Below, piece by piece: positions 41,666 to 50,514 of a DNA stretch of 52,886 nt (its first letter is position 1; each line of letters starts with the position of its first letter). The notes below the pieces were generated by a model. The model was not told the origin of the DNA and did no database searches. It was given only the letters and a program-made list of their open reading frames with translations. Origin of the DNA: Bacillus sp. AFS037270 (lineage in GTDB: Bacteria > Bacillota > Bacilli > Bacillales_B > DSM-18226). A program made the translations under genes and the position numbers. The stretch covers positions 28,226-81,111 of the forward strand of contig NZ_NUNF01000046.1 in the NCBI RefSeq assembly GCF_002585305.1. Direction: 5' to 3'.

Positions 41666-41728
41666 TATAATGGGCAAAAGCTGCCCGGATTAGTGAATAG
41701 TTTCCTTCCCCTTAAGTTTGGGAAGGAA
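41666..41728 (+). promoter_or_regulatory. prfC promoter element and leader hairpin
   Basis: TATAAT at 41666-41671 is a probable -10 box (TTATGG 16 bp upstream as a weak -35). The leader then folds into a 9-bp hairpin TTCCTTCCC / GGGAAGGAA (41702-41728), about 54 bp before the start codon. No T tract follows, so it is not a terminator. Confidence 0.4.
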
Positions 41729-41781
41729 TAGAACTTTATTTAGAGGAAGTATGACTTCTTTGTCAAAGAGAGGAAGACAAG

Positions 41782-43362
41782 ATGGGTAACAATTTTAAAG
41801 AAGAAGTATTATCGCGCCGGACATTTGCGATTATTTCCCACCCGGATGCTGGTAAGACAACATTAACAGAAAAATTATTATTATTTGGCGGAGCCATTAG
41901 AGACGCTGGAACGGTAAAAGCAAAAAAGACAGGGAAGTTTGCCACGAGTGACTGGATGGAAATCGAGAAACAACGTGGTATTTCTGTTACGTCCAGTGTC
42001 ATGCAATTTGATTATGAAGGTTTTCGGGTTAATATTCTTGATACTCCAGGACACCAAGATTTCAGTGAAGATACGTACAGAACACTGATGGCAGTTGACA
42101 GTGCAGTGATGATTATTGACTCAGCGAAGGGGATTGAGGAACAGACACTTAAGCTGTTTAAAGTATGCCGCATGCGCGGGATTCCCATCTTCACATTCAT
42201 TAATAAGCTGGATCGCCAAGGGAAAACACCGCTTGAACTTCTTGCCGAACTTGAAGAAGTCCTTGGAATTGAATCCTATCCAATGAACTGGCCAATCGGA
42301 ATGGGGAAAGAATTCCTAGGCATTTATGACCGTTTTCATAAAAGAGTTGAACAATTCCGTGTAAATGATGAGGAGCGATATATTCCTCTAACTGAAGATG
42401 GGGAAATTGCTGGGGATCATACGCTAAAACAATCAGGTCTATATGATCAAACTCTTGAGGAGATATTACTACTCAATGAAGCAGGTAATGAGTTTTCAGC
42501 AGAAAAAATAGCTGAGGGGACTCTAACTCCTGTTTTCTTTGGAAGTGCCTTAACAAACTTTGGTGTTCAGACGTTCTTAGAGTCTTACCTTCAATTTGCA
42601 CCACCGCCAAAAGCACGTCAATCATCCATAGGTGAAATTGATCCATTAACAGAACAATTTTCGGGGTTTGTGTTTAAAATCCAAGCAAATATGAATCCTG
42701 CTCACCGCGACCGGATTGCCTTTGTGCGTGTTTGCTCTGGTAAATTTGAACGAGGAATGACGGTTAATATACCTCGATTAGGAAAACAATTAAAGCTTTC
42801 CCAGTCGACATCCTTCATGGCAGAAGAACGAAATACAGTAGAAGAAGCCGTTAGCGGGGATATTATCGGGTTATATGATACAGGTACTTATCAAATTGGT
42901 GATACTTTAACGACTGGTAAAAATGACTTCCAATATGAGAGGCTGCCACAGTTTACTCCTGAATTATATGTCAGGGTTTCGGCTAAAAACGTCATGAAAC
43001 AAAAATCCTTCTATAAAGGTATTCAACAGCTAGTTCAGGAAGGGGCTATTCAGCTCTTTAAAACTGTTAGGATGGAAGAATATTTACTAGGAGCTGTAGG
43101 TCAGCTTCAGTTTGAAGTATTTGAGCACAGGATGAGAAATGAGTACAATGCCGAAGTATTAATGGAGCGGATGGGTTCAAAAATTGCCAGATGGGTTGAA
43201 AATGAGACGGTTGATGAAAACCTATCGAGCTCAAGAAGCCTTCTGGTAAAGGATCGATATGACCATTATGTCTTTTTATTCGAAAATGACTTTGCATTAA
43301 GATGGTTTCAGGAAAAAAATCCTAATGTTAAACTATATAATCCTATGGACCAGCACGAATAG
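41782..43362 (+). CDS. prfC: Peptide chain release factor 3
   Basis: RF3 is the GTPase that recycles release factors RF1 and RF2 after peptide release. The 526-residue length is typical. GTPase motifs are G1 [15 protein letters not shown] near residue 18, the RF3-specific [13 protein letters not shown], switch [12 protein letters not shown]3 [14 protein letters not shown], and G4 NKLDR. Two further domains and a C-terminal alpha/beta domain follow. GAGAGGAAG precedes the ATG. Many Bacilli lack or carry RF3 variably, so its presence is an accessory trait. A strong terminator follows. Confidence 0.95.
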   Translation: MGNNFKEEVLSRRTFAIISHPDAGKTTLTEKLLLFGGAIRDAGTVKAKKTGKFATSDWMEIEKQRGISVTSSVMQFDYEGFRVNILDTPGHQDFSEDTYRTLMAVDSAVMIIDSAKGIEEQTLKLFKVCRMRGIPIFTFINKLDRQGKTPLELLAELEEVLGIESYPMNWPIGMGKEFLGIYDRFHKRVEQFRVNDEERYIPLTEDGEIAGDHTLKQSGLYDQTLEEILLLNEAGNEFSAEKIAEGTLTPVFFGSALTNFGVQTFLESYLQFAPPPKARQSSIGEIDPLTEQFSGFVFKIQANMNPAHRDRIAFVRVCSGKFERGMTVNIPRLGKQLKLSQSTSFMAEERNTVEEAVSGDIIGLYDTGTYQIGDTLTTGKNDFQYERLPQFTPELYVRVSAKNVMKQKSFYKGIQQLVQEGAIQLFKTVRMEEYLLGAVGQLQFEVFEHRMRNEYNAEVLMERMGSKIARWVENETVDENLSSSRSLLVKDRYDHYVFLFENDFALRWFQEKNPNVKLYNPMDQHE

Positions 43363-43372
43363 CTTGGTTAGC

Positions 43373-43403
43373 AAAAAACAGCGGAAAGCCTCCGCTGTTT
43401 TTT
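43373..43403 (+). terminator. Terminator after prfC
   Basis: AAAAAACAGCGGA and TCCGCTGTTTTTT form a perfect 13-bp stem with a 5-nt loop. Confidence 0.95.
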
Positions 43404-43550
43404 AATTTATAATCCTTTCAAAGTGATTATGTATAAATTGGAAAAATATTGGAAGATTTTCAGCGTATCCCCGTTAATTTAACATAGTAATGGTTAAGCT
43501 AAGTGAAGAAGTTTTTGTTCTTAAATGCCATAAAGAAGCGGGATAGGAAA

Positions 43551-44030
43551 ATGAAAAAAATGAGCAAATTGGAAGCAGTTTTGTGGAATATTGCATTCCC
43601 TGGTTTTACTCAATTATTAACAGGTCAGTATATTAAAGGAGTCTTATTTGTTGTTTTAGAGTTTATCATGAATGTAAATAGTCATTTTAACCAGGCAATT
43701 ATGCTTAGCTTCCTGGGTGAAATTGGGCAAGCTGAAATGGTGGTAAACTATCAATGGCTTATGTTTTATCCATGTATTTATATGTTTTCAATGTGGGATG
43801 CTTATCGATTTGCAATGCCGGCAGGTGAAAAGCATTCTTATTTGCCTTTTGTTTTTGGAGCTTACTTTGTCACAGTTGGATTAATGGTTTCACCAAAGGT
43901 AACTTTTTTTGGAATCCATCCGGGACCCATCTTTTTACCAATGATATTCCTTATTCCGGGGTTACTTGTTGGTGGAATAATAAAACGAATTTTAAAATTA
44001 TGCGATAAAAATACCAACATCGCGAATTGA
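43551..44030 (+). CDS. Hypothetical integral membrane protein
   Basis: A 159-residue protein with four hydrophobic segments (about 12-30, 30-50, 72-92 and 103-150). It opens with AVLWNIAFPGFTQLLTGQYIKG, a GxGQ-like pattern seen in small membrane proteins, here shortened to its core FPGFTQLLTGQY. I do not recognise a named family. A GTG 48 bp upstream is in frame, but has no ribosome site; this ATG follows ATAGGAAA closely, and another ATG nine bases on is equally possible. It is flanked by terminators and so is a single-gene unit. Confidence 0.65.
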   Translation: MKKMSKLEAVLWNIAFPGFTQLLTGQYIKGVLFVVLEFIMNVNSHFNQAIMLSFLGEIGQAEMVVNYQWLMFYPCIYMFSMWDAYRFAMPAGEKHSYLPFVFGAYFVTVGLMVSPKVTFFGIHPGPIFLPMIFLIPGLLVGGIIKRILKLCDKNTNIAN

Positions 44031-44068
44031 AAGCTTTAAATCATTAATCTGATTTAAAGCTTTTTAAT
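44030..44068 (+). terminator. Terminator after the membrane protein gene
   Basis: AAAGCTTTAAATCA and TGATTTAAAGCTTT form a perfect 14-bp stem with a 6-nt loop, followed by T residues. It starts at the stop codon. Confidence 0.92.
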
Positions 44069-44098
44069 TTTTCTATTGGGAAAAATTTTTATTTTCAA

Positions 44099-44327
44099 CC
44101 CCCAGAAACTGTTCTTTAATTAACGTAACTATGTAATAAATGCGTACGCAAAATTTATTGATGTGAAGAAATTGAAATAAAGAGGGGGATTTAATAGGAC
44201 TATAAACAAACGGAAATAACAAAAAGGAACTAAACAATAAACCGGAAAAGACAGCCATTATTGGGGTTTTTCTTTTTCGAAATGCTTATTCCCTATAAAG
44301 TCTTAAGTACTATATGTATGTTATAAT
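44099..44327 (+). promoter_or_regulatory. sigI promoter region: SigI-like -35 and an extended -10 promoter
   Basis: ACCCCC at 44099-44104 matches the -35 element I recall for SigI promoters. CGTA at 44125-44128 could be the -10 (CGAA-like), although the 20-bp spacer is long. Nearer the gene, TGTTATAAT (44319-44327) is an extended -10 sigmaA box, 22 bp before the gene. The two together suggest basal and autoregulated transcription. The remaining 318-bp gap shows nothing else. Confidence 0.4.
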
Positions 44328-44348
44328 GGGACGAATAGAGGTGAGCAA

Positions 44349-45095
44349 ATGTTAAGTTTATTGTTTATGACCAAGAAGAAAAAAAGAACTTTGGAAGAGA
44401 CTGTTCTACTAGTCCAACAAGGTGACCAAGAACTATTAAATCAATTAATTGATTCCTATAAGCCCTTTATTGCTAAAACTGTTTCTTCCGTTTGCAGGCG
44501 TTACATTTATGAATCCGATGATGAATTTAGCATTGGACTGATTGCATTTAATGAGGCAATTGAAAAATATTCAGCAGACCGAGGAAGCTCTTTATTAAGT
44601 TTTTCCGAAATCATTATAAAAAGACGAGTAATAGACTATATTCGTAAACAAACCAAAAATCAACATATAAGTATTGATATCACTAACCCCATACAAGAGG
44701 AAGAATCGCCGGGAACTGTGATTGTAAATGAACTTTCCCTTGATGAATTTTATAAGAAGAATGACGAGCAATTAAGAAAAGAGGAAATACTCCATTTCCA
44801 AAAAATGTTAACCTCATTTGATTTAAGTTTTAGTGACTTAGTGGAAAATTCACCCAAACATGCTGATGCTCGGAAAAGTGCGATTCAAACAGCGAAAATA
44901 CTGGTAGCCAATCCAGAGTTAAAAGAGATATTACTGGATAAAAAGCGTCTTCCCATTAAACAGTTAGAAACAAGGGTCAATGTCAGCCGAAAAACGATTG
45001 AGAGAAACCGGAAATATATCATTGCGGTTGCACTTATACTATCTAGTGATTATGTCTATATGAAGGATTATATAAAGGGGGTGCTGGATATATGA
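44349..45095 (+). CDS. sigI: RNA polymerase sigma factor SigI
   Basis: SigI is the heat- and wall-related sigma factor of Bacillaceae (cellulosome-related in clostridia). The 248-residue protein has a region 2 of the sigma-70 type (LIDSYKPFIAKTVSSVCRRY, then DDEFSIGLIAFNEAIEKYS with core FSIGLIAFNEAI) and a C-terminal HTH (LPIKQLETRVNVSRKTIERNRKY, core VSRKTIERNRKY) that is characteristic of SigI rather than sigmaA. GAGGTG lies seven bases before the ATG. Its stop overlaps the rsgI start by 4 bp. The pair is regulated as a unit, the partner being the membrane anti-sigma factor. Confidence 0.93.
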   Translation: MLSLLFMTKKKKRTLEETVLLVQQGDQELLNQLIDSYKPFIAKTVSSVCRRYIYESDDEFSIGLIAFNEAIEKYSADRGSSLLSFSEIIIKRRVIDYIRKQTKNQHISIDITNPIQEEESPGTVIVNELSLDEFYKKNDEQLRKEEILHFQKMLTSFDLSFSDLVENSPKHADARKSAIQTAKILVANPELKEILLDKKRLPIKQLETRVNVSRKTIERNRKYIIAVALILSSDYVYMKDYIKGVLDI

Positions 45096-46171
45096 AAAAA
45101 GGAATTATCATGGAAATAGACGACGCTTTCTTAACGCTATTAACCCCCGAGGGTGAGTTTTTACGGACCAAAAAACAAGATCAAATCTATACGATTGGTG
45201 AGGAAATACATTTCTTTCCAATTACAAATGTTCAAACAAAGAAATCATTATTATTATTATTATTATTATTAAAGAATATCTTTACATCTCGAAGCGTCTT
45301 GGCCGTAATGGCTGCCCTAATTATCTTGTTTGGTTCCTTCTTTCCGCTGTATCAAAATAATAAAGCTTACGCTTATATGTCTATTGATGCAAACTCAAGT
45401 ATTGAACTTGGTGTGAATAAGAAGATGCAGGTTGTAAAATTAATAGGCATCAATAAAGCGGGTAAAGAGGTAATATCAGAGCTTAAGAATTGGAAGAAAA
45501 AAGATGTTTCAAAAATTACTCAGTCCATTTTAGCTGAAATGAAACAAGCGGGTTTGCTAGAAAATAAGCAGCCTGTAATTATTTCGACTGTTCGAGCGGA
45601 AGAGCAGGATGAGCAATCTGAAAAGGATCTTCAAAAGAATTTAGAAGAATTAAAAGCGTTGGCAGGCAAGCAAAAGCTAGATATGACCGTGTTAATAGCA
45701 ACTCAGGAAGACCGCAAACAGGCACAGAATCTTGGTATTTCCACTGGTAAATATCAGTACCAAAAGAAAGGAAAAGAGAAGAAAAAAAATGCGAATCAGA
45801 AAAATGTAGCAGCTCCTTCACGCCAACTAACAATAATACCACCGGGACAGCAAAAGAAATTGGTTGATAACCAAATTGATAAAAAAAATCCTAACGCTCA
45901 AATTTTGCCTAGGGATAAGAAGATCCCGCCAGATCAACCTAAAAAGGATGAGAATCAAATCATACCAAATCACGGGGATAACAAACAACAACAGCAGAAG
46001 CAACAGCCGAAGCAACAAACCACACAACCGGCTAAACAAACTCCAAAGCAGCAGGTTAAACAACAGACCCAAAATCAACCAAAATCAAAAAGCACACCAG
46101 TAACCACAGCTAACCATCAAAAGAAGTCTAAACAAAAGGAACAAAAAAATAATAGTCAAAAGAATAAGTAA
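45092..46171 (+). CDS. rsgI: Membrane anti-sigma factor RsgI
   Basis: RsgI binds and holds SigI at the membrane until an outside signal releases it. The 359-residue protein has a cytoplasmic RsgI_N domain (1-50), a membrane helix near 68-88, an extracytoplasmic domain (AYAYMSIDANSSIELGVN onwards, 95-200) and a 130-residue tail rich in Gln, Lys, Asn and Pro. Eight TTA codons in a row (45248-45271) encode a leucine run just before the membrane helix. GGGGGTG precedes the ATG and it overlaps sigI by 4 bp. The low-complexity tail has many QQ, PKQQ and KQT runs; such RsgI tails are usually variable. Confidence 0.9.
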   Translation: MKKGIIMEIDDAFLTLLTPEGEFLRTKKQDQIYTIGEEIHFFPITNVQTKKSLLLLLLLLKNIFTSRSVLAVMAALIILFGSFFPLYQNNKAYAYMSIDANSSIELGVNKKMQVVKLIGINKAGKEVISELKNWKKKDVSKITQSILAEMKQAGLLENKQPVIISTVRAEEQDEQSEKDLQKNLEELKALAGKQKLDMTVLIATQEDRKQAQNLGISTGKYQYQKKGKEKKKNANQKNVAAPSRQLTIIPPGQQKKLVDNQIDKKNPNAQILPRDKKIPPDQPKKDENQIIPNHGDNKQQQQKQQPKQQTTQPAKQTPKQQVKQQTQNQPKSKSTPVTTANHQKKSKQKEQKNNSQKNK

Positions 46172-46200
46172 AAGTCCGGCGTCAAAACCGGACTTTTTTT
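46170..46200. terminator. Terminator after rsgI
   Basis: AAAAGTCCGG and CCGGACTTTT form a perfect 10-bp stem with an 8-nt loop and a T tract. Confidence 0.92.
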
Positions 46201-46214
46201 CCATATCTATTCAA

Positions 46215-46418
46215 TTATTGGTTGTTAAATTGCCCAGATAATTCAGCTTGCGCTTGTTGGACTAATCTTTTCGTTATTTCTCCGCCCACAGATCCATTTG
46301 CTCTAGAAACGGTATCTGAACCTAATTGGACCCCAAATTCTTGGGCGATTTCATATTTTACCTGATCCAAGTATTGCTCGATTCCAGGCACTAATAATTT
46401 ATTGCTGTTATTTGCCAT
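46215..46418 (-). CDS. Alpha/beta-type small acid-soluble spore protein
   Basis: SASPs coat and protect DNA in the dormant spore. The 67-residue protein has the family pattern: [22 protein letters not shown] (core [15 protein letters not shown]) with the germination protease site, then [16 protein letters not shown] near the C-terminus. The start ATG is nine bases after AAAGGAG; a GTG nine bases upstream sits within the ribosome site and is rejected. It is expected to be transcribed in the forespore (sigmaG). Confidence 0.93.
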   Translation of the reverse strand: MANNSNKLLVPGIEQYLDQVKYEIAQEFGVQLGSDTVSRANGSVGGEITKRLVQQAQAELSGQFNNQ

Positions 46419-46611
46419 TTTTTTCACTCCTTTGTCATAGGAAAGTTGATACTTACCTTGTTAACTTTTTTAGCCTATCGCTACTTTAAAGTGTGTGCCT
46501 TTGGCACATTTTTAGAATTTAGAGGATTGTAGGACTCCCTCTGTATAAATAGTATCTATTGTCCTTCAGAATTTCATAAGTGGTAATGTTTTTCGGATAT
46601 GGATAATTCCA

Positions 46612-46965
46612 TTAATCAGTTCCTTTACTGACATCCTTTGTCGGGTGCATAAACGGATAGGCTTGTGGTTTTCTTTTGCTGTCGAGCAGCTCTCGATTTT
46701 CTGAAGTATTCCAGCCAATATCATTTGTTGGATGAACCCATTCGTCTCCAGACATAATGGCAGGGTCTGTATCCTTTGACCAATTTTCTAAAGGGGAGTT
46801 CTCAGAAGCATATAAACTGTCACCAATGGTAACCCCATATTTATTTACAAAGGGATCCTCCATTTTTATTCCGGTCCCTTCGAAACTAGGTGCATTTATT
46901 TGATGGGGCATGGTTTCTTCCATCGTTATCTTTTCGGAGGACTGTTTATGATTAGATTTTTCCAT
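46612..46965 (-). CDS. DUF3905-type small protein
   Basis: A 117-residue acidic, polar protein without membrane segment. DPFVNKYGVTIGDSLYASENSPLENWSKDTDPAIMSGDEWVHPTNDIGWNT (core SPLENWSKDTDPAIMSGDEW) fits the DUF3905 family as I recall it, which is restricted to spore-forming Bacillaceae. AAAGGAG lies ten bases before the ATG. It is transcribed in the same direction as the SASP. Function unknown; a spore-related role is likely only from distribution. Confidence 0.7.
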   Translation of the reverse strand: MEKSNHKQSSEKITMEETMPHQINAPSFEGTGIKMEDPFVNKYGVTIGDSLYASENSPLENWSKDTDPAIMSGDEWVHPTNDIGWNTSENRELLDSKRKPQAYPFMHPTKDVSKGTD

Positions 46966-47098
46966 GGTCTATTCACTCCTTTTTTCTTTTATTTTCTGTT
47001 TGTAAGGCGATATTATTTATGAAAAATAAGGAAAGGAATGAACACACACACTTTGCTTAAACTAAGGATGTATCATCATATCTTTGGGAGGATTTTAA

Positions 47099-47260
47099 AT
47101 GGCGAAGCGCAAAGCAGAATTTAATGCAGTGGAAAAATATACGAAAACCCCTCATAAAAATGTGCAGGAAAGTGAATTTTCAGCAGAGTTTACCGATAAT
47201 AATAATGCTATTCGATTCCAAAATCGTAATTCGAAACAAGGTAAAAAAGGTAGAAGCTAA
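47099..47260 (+). CDS. Small basic spore-type protein, first of a coupled pair
   Basis: A 53-residue Lys-, Asn- and Gln-rich protein (MAKRKAEFNAVEKYTKTP at the N-terminus, NRNSKQGKKGRS at the C-terminus). The ESEFSAEFTD block is reminiscent of the EFATET repeats of gamma-type SASPs, but I would not assign that. A good GGGAGG site lies eight bases before the ATG. Its stop overlaps the next start (TAATG), implying coupled translation. No homolog I can name. The composition and SASP neighbourhood suggest a spore protein. Confidence 0.6.
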   Translation: MAKRKAEFNAVEKYTKTPHKNVQESEFSAEFTDNNNAIRFQNRNSKQGKKGRS

Positions 47261-47388
47261 TGGCAAAGGTGGGAAATACTCTAAACCCTGTACCAATGGA
47301 AGAGTTTAGTATTGAAATTGGTGAAGTTAATGGGGTTAAGCTTTATGAAACGAAAAAACATTTGAAGAAAAATGGTAAAAATAAATAA
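47260..47388 (+). CDS. Small protein, second of a coupled pair
   Basis: A 42-residue protein translated from an ATG that overlaps the previous stop by one base, so it has no separate strong ribosome site (GAAGC upstream is weak). Residues 13-30 (MEEFSIEIGEVNGVKLYE) form a likely beta-strand pair, with a very basic tail KKHLKKNGKNK. A terminator starts at its stop codon. I do not recognise it. Because the reading frame is short, it is less certain than the first. Confidence 0.5.
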   Translation: MAKVGNTLNPVPMEEFSIEIGEVNGVKLYETKKHLKKNGKNK

Positions 47389-47408
47389 GCCGGGGCTCCC
47401 CCGGCTTA
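47386..47408. terminator. Bidirectional terminator between the small genes and the radical SAM gene
   Basis: TAAGCCGGGG and CCCCGGCTTA form a perfect 10-bp GC-rich stem with a 3-nt loop, flanked by A/T tracts both ways. Confidence 0.9.
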
Positions 47409-47415
47409 TAAAAAA

Positions 47416-49152
47416 CTAAAATGAAAATATTAATGTATGGTCTTTGCTCGGGTCAAAGAACGCTAATAAGTACCCAGTTTTTCTTTTTAAGTGGCCGGTC
47501 GTTAAGTACTCACCTAAGTCAAAGGTTAATCCCTCAAGCATCGTATGCTTATATAAATCCTTTTCATCAAGCTGCAGTTGACTGAATTCATTTCCAAGCA
47601 TAGTTGGATGATTCAATATTTGTTTGTAAAGCATTGAGCGCTCACCCTTATCCAGGGATGCGTCCCACCAAGGCTTTCTAGGTTTGTATTTGTGATTTCT
47701 TAAATAATCATACTTCATTAATCCTGCAATAACTTCAAGGTTATCGACGGAGCGTTCTTCTAGAAACGAGTATAACCTTCTAAATAAGTCCTCAAGCTGA
47801 TGGCCGATTCGCGACCATCCCTTATTATCCCAGTAGGAACCAAACTCTTGGAAAAAGTCAAATGGAGATGGGAATACATTGCTGACAAGATATTCAACCG
47901 TATAGTCCATACGGTGGTCATTCCAATATTTCTCCAATACGTCCTCGACTTGTTTAATTCTTACAATATCATCAAACGATAACACATTATTACTTAAGAT
48001 TTCATAGGGTGAATGGTCCATATATACATATTGATGTTCATCAGCACGGAGACGGACTCCAGTTCCCCTGAGCATTTTCAAAAATCCCAATTGTAATTCT
48101 TCTGGCCTCATCTCGAAAACATCATTAAAAGTTTTTCTGAAGGAGGAATAATCTTCTTCGGGAAGCCCGGCAATTAAATCGAGATGCTGATCGATTTTAC
48201 CGCCCTCTTTGACCATTGTGACCGTTCTTGTCAGCTTGGCGAAGTTTTGTTTTCGTCTGACAAGCTCATTGGTGTAATCATTAGTAGACTGGACGCCAAT
48301 TTCAAATCGGAATAGACCTTTTGGGGCTTCTTGATTTAAAAATTCAATGACTTCCGGACGCATAATATCAGCGGTGATTTCAAACTGAAATACGGTTCCA
48401 GGCAGATGCTCATCAATAAGAAAACGGAACATTTCTAACGCGTAGCTTCTACTAATATTGAAAGTACGATCCACAAACTTTATCGTTTTAGCCCCATTTT
48501 CCATGAGATAGCGGATATCCGCCTTAATTTTTTCACGGTCAAAATATCTGACTCCGACTTCAATGGAAGAGAGGCAGAATTGACAGCTAAATGGACAGCC
48601 TCTGCTTGTCTCAATATAAGTGACACGTTTACCTAAATCAGCGATATCTTCAGGAAAACGATAGGGTGAGGGCAGTTCTTTAAGATCCAGCTTATTCATT
48701 TGTGGTGTTATTTTTACTACTCCACTTTCTCGAAAAGCAATACCACTGACATTTCGGTACTCTTTCGCGGCACCTAATTCATGAAGTAGCTGTTTAAAGG
48801 TTTGTTCTCCTTCACCGATCACGATAAAATCCACATCAGGATGTTTTTCCATCCATTCGGCCGTATCGTAAGTCACTTCTGGTCCTCCCAAAACGATCAA
48901 AATCGAAGGGTCAACCTTTTTTAACATATTTACAACTTTCAGTGTTTCCTCAATGTTCCAGATATAGCAGCTAAAACCGATAACGTCAGGTTTTGCTTGA
49001 TAAAGGTCCGAAACGATATTTAGGACTGGATCCTTAATAGTGTATTCTTTTAATTTGATTGTAAATTCTGGGGCTGCATAGGCCTTCAAATAACGAATAG
49101 CAAGATTTGTATGGATAAACTTTGCATTTAGCGTAGAGCAAATAACATTCAT
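47416..49152 (-). CDS. B12-binding radical SAM protein (DUF4080 type)
   Basis: A 578-residue radical S-adenosylmethionine enzyme. The N-terminal Rossmann-like region (about 1-135, with IGFSCYIWN and VLGGPEVTYD) is a cobalamin-binding domain of class B radical SAM enzymes. The [4Fe-4S] cluster motif is in RGCPFSCQFC near residue 190 (CxxxCxxC), followed by the SAM barrel (170-400) and a C-terminal region typical of the DUF4080 subgroup. AAAGGAG lies nine bases before the ATG. The reaction is unknown. Relatives methylate unactivated carbons or act in tRNA and cofactor modification. No partner gene is adjacent. Confidence 0.85.
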   Translation of the reverse strand: MNVICSTLNAKFIHTNLAIRYLKAYAAPEFTIKLKEYTIKDPVLNIVSDLYQAKPDVIGFSCYIWNIEETLKVVNMLKKVDPSILIVLGGPEVTYDTAEWMEKHPDVDFIVIGEGEQTFKQLLHELGAAKEYRNVSGIAFRESGVVKITPQMNKLDLKELPSPYRFPEDIADLGKRVTYIETSRGCPFSCQFCLSSIEVGVRYFDREKIKADIRYLMENGAKTIKFVDRTFNISRSYALEMFRFLIDEHLPGTVFQFEITADIMRPEVIEFLNQEAPKGLFRFEIGVQSTNDYTNELVRRKQNFAKLTRTVTMVKEGGKIDQHLDLIAGLPEEDYSSFRKTFNDVFEMRPEELQLGFLKMLRGTGVRLRADEHQYVYMDHSPYEILSNNVLSFDDIVRIKQVEDVLEKYWNDHRMDYTVEYLVSNVFPSPFDFFQEFGSYWDNKGWSRIGHQLEDLFRRLYSFLEERSVDNLEVIAGLMKYDYLRNHKYKPRKPWWDASLDKGERSMLYKQILNHPTMLGNEFSQLQLDEKDLYKHTMLEGLTFDLGEYLTTGHLKRKTGYLLAFFDPSKDHTLIFSF

Positions 49153-49282
49153 ATGGTTACTCCTTTTTCAATATGACCAAATAATTATTATAGCCTATTT
49201 TTGACCAAAAGAGTATAAGGCAAACCATAAATCATCACTACAAACCCGATATCCCTTAGATGAAATCTGAATGATGTCTATC

Positions 49283-49291
49283 TGTTATAAT
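49283..49291 (+). promoter_or_regulatory. Extended -10 promoter upstream of the 2-oxoacid oxidoreductase
   Basis: TGTTATAAT is an extended -10 box about 210 bp before the first subunit. The 348-bp region also contains CTGTTATACAG (near 49303) as a small palindrome. I see no clear Rex or Fnr site. Confidence 0.35.
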
Positions 49292-49500
49292 ACAAGTTTT
49301 AATCTGTTATACAGTTAAGCAAGCGTTTTAAAGTCTGAGATAATAATGATTTTTTAAAAAAAATTAATGTGTTACAAAGAATTTCAGGTGATGTTTAACA
49401 TTTGTCACAGATTAAATTTCAAAATTGTCCTACAATAACGACAGGAAAATCAATGAATAGTTTATTTCGTATTTTTTGGAACGAAATGGGGAGGGACATT

Positions 49501-50514
49501 ATGTCTATTTTACCGAAAAAGAGTGAACTTGGATTTTTTGAAATCCGATTAGAATCGATTGGCGGACTAGGGGCAAACCTAGCCGGAAAAATGTTAGCTG
49601 AGGCAGGGGTATTAAGTCTAGGATTAAGAGGCGCAAACTTTTCATCCTATGGGTCTGAAAAGAAGGGTTCACCAGTAAAGAGTTTCGTTCGTTTTTGTGA
49701 TCCTGAAGTTGAGATTCGGGACCATAGTCCAATTGAACAGCCGCATATTGTGGGAGTTTTCCATGAAGCATTATATAAAACGGTGAATGTGGTAAGCGGC
49801 TTGGATGCGGAAGGTATTGTTTTAGTTAATACAGCTAGAGAATTTGATGATGTGAAAAAAGATTTGCAATTAGAATATGGGACTCTTGCCATTGTTGATG
49901 CTTTAACAATTGCTGTAGAGGAAAAAACGAAAGTAAATACAGCCATGCTTGGCGCTTTATATCGAATTTGTGATTTCCTAGATCCCGAATCTATGAGAGA
50001 CGTTATCCGGAAAACTTTTACAAAAAAATATCCCCACCTTGTTGAACCGAATATTCGGACTTTTGATCGTGGATATAATGAAGTTCAATTTAAAACCTAT
50101 GAAGTTCCAGAAGGTGCTAAAGGAAAATCCTTTACACGACCGCTTCCACAACTTGGCTATATGACACAAGAACTTGGCGGTGTGATGGTTTCGCAGGCAA
50201 ATAGTATCTTCAAAGATTTAAGTGGATCACGGCAGGGGTTTCTTCCTGAGTTCAAACAAGACAAATGTATCAACTGTGCTGCTTGTGATAATGTTTGTCC
50301 TGATTTTTGTTTTGTTTGGGAAGAAGGAGAGGATAAACGAGGCAGAAAGCAAATGTTCCTAAAAGGAATTGATTATCAATATTGTAAGGGCTGCTTAAAG
50401 TGTGTGGAAGCATGTCCAACCGACGCTCTAGGAGATCTACGGGAAATCTTAGGGTATGCGGATGAAAAACGTGTAGAGCAAAACTTTCCTTATATTGCAG
50501 GAGGGCTACGATAA
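49501..50514 (+). CDS. 2-oxoacid:ferredoxin oxidoreductase, gamma/delta (ferredoxin-domain) subunit
   Basis: A 337-residue protein combining a gamma-type 2-oxoacid oxidoreductase domain (about 10-190: LESIGGLGANLAGKMLAEAG is the nucleotide-like fold opening; core GGLGANLAGK) with a C-terminal double [4Fe-4S] ferredoxin domain. The two clusters are CINCAACDNVCPDFC and CKGCLKCVEACPTDAL. The start ATG follows GGGGAGGG by five bases; the frame is open 99 bp upstream but without a ribosome site. It overlaps the alpha/beta subunit gene by one base (TAATG). The complex moves electrons from a 2-oxoacid to ferredoxin. Confidence 0.85.
   Translation: MSILPKKSELGFFEIRLESIGGLGANLAGKMLAEAGVLSLGLRGANFSSYGSEKKGSPVKSFVRFCDPEVEIRDHSPIEQPHIVGVFHEALYKTVNVVSGLDAEGIVLVNTAREFDDVKKDLQLEYGTLAIVDALTIAVEEKTKVNTAMLGALYRICDFLDPESMRDVIRKTFTKKYPHLVEPNIRTFDRGYNEVQFKTYEVPEGAKGKSFTRPLPQLGYMTQELGGVMVSQANSIFKDLSGSRQGFLPEFKQDKCINCAACDNVCPDFCFVWEEGEDKRGRKQMFLKGIDYQYCKGCLKCVEACPTDALGDLREILGYADEKRVEQNFPYIAGGLR

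Noticed and set aside
41702..41728. Terminator before prfC
   Set aside because: The hairpin is not followed by a T tract and lies within the probable leader.
47124..47309. 61-codon frame overlapping the two small genes in another register
   Set aside because: It lacks a ribosome site, while the 47099 frame has GGGAGG and a TAATG-coupled partner.
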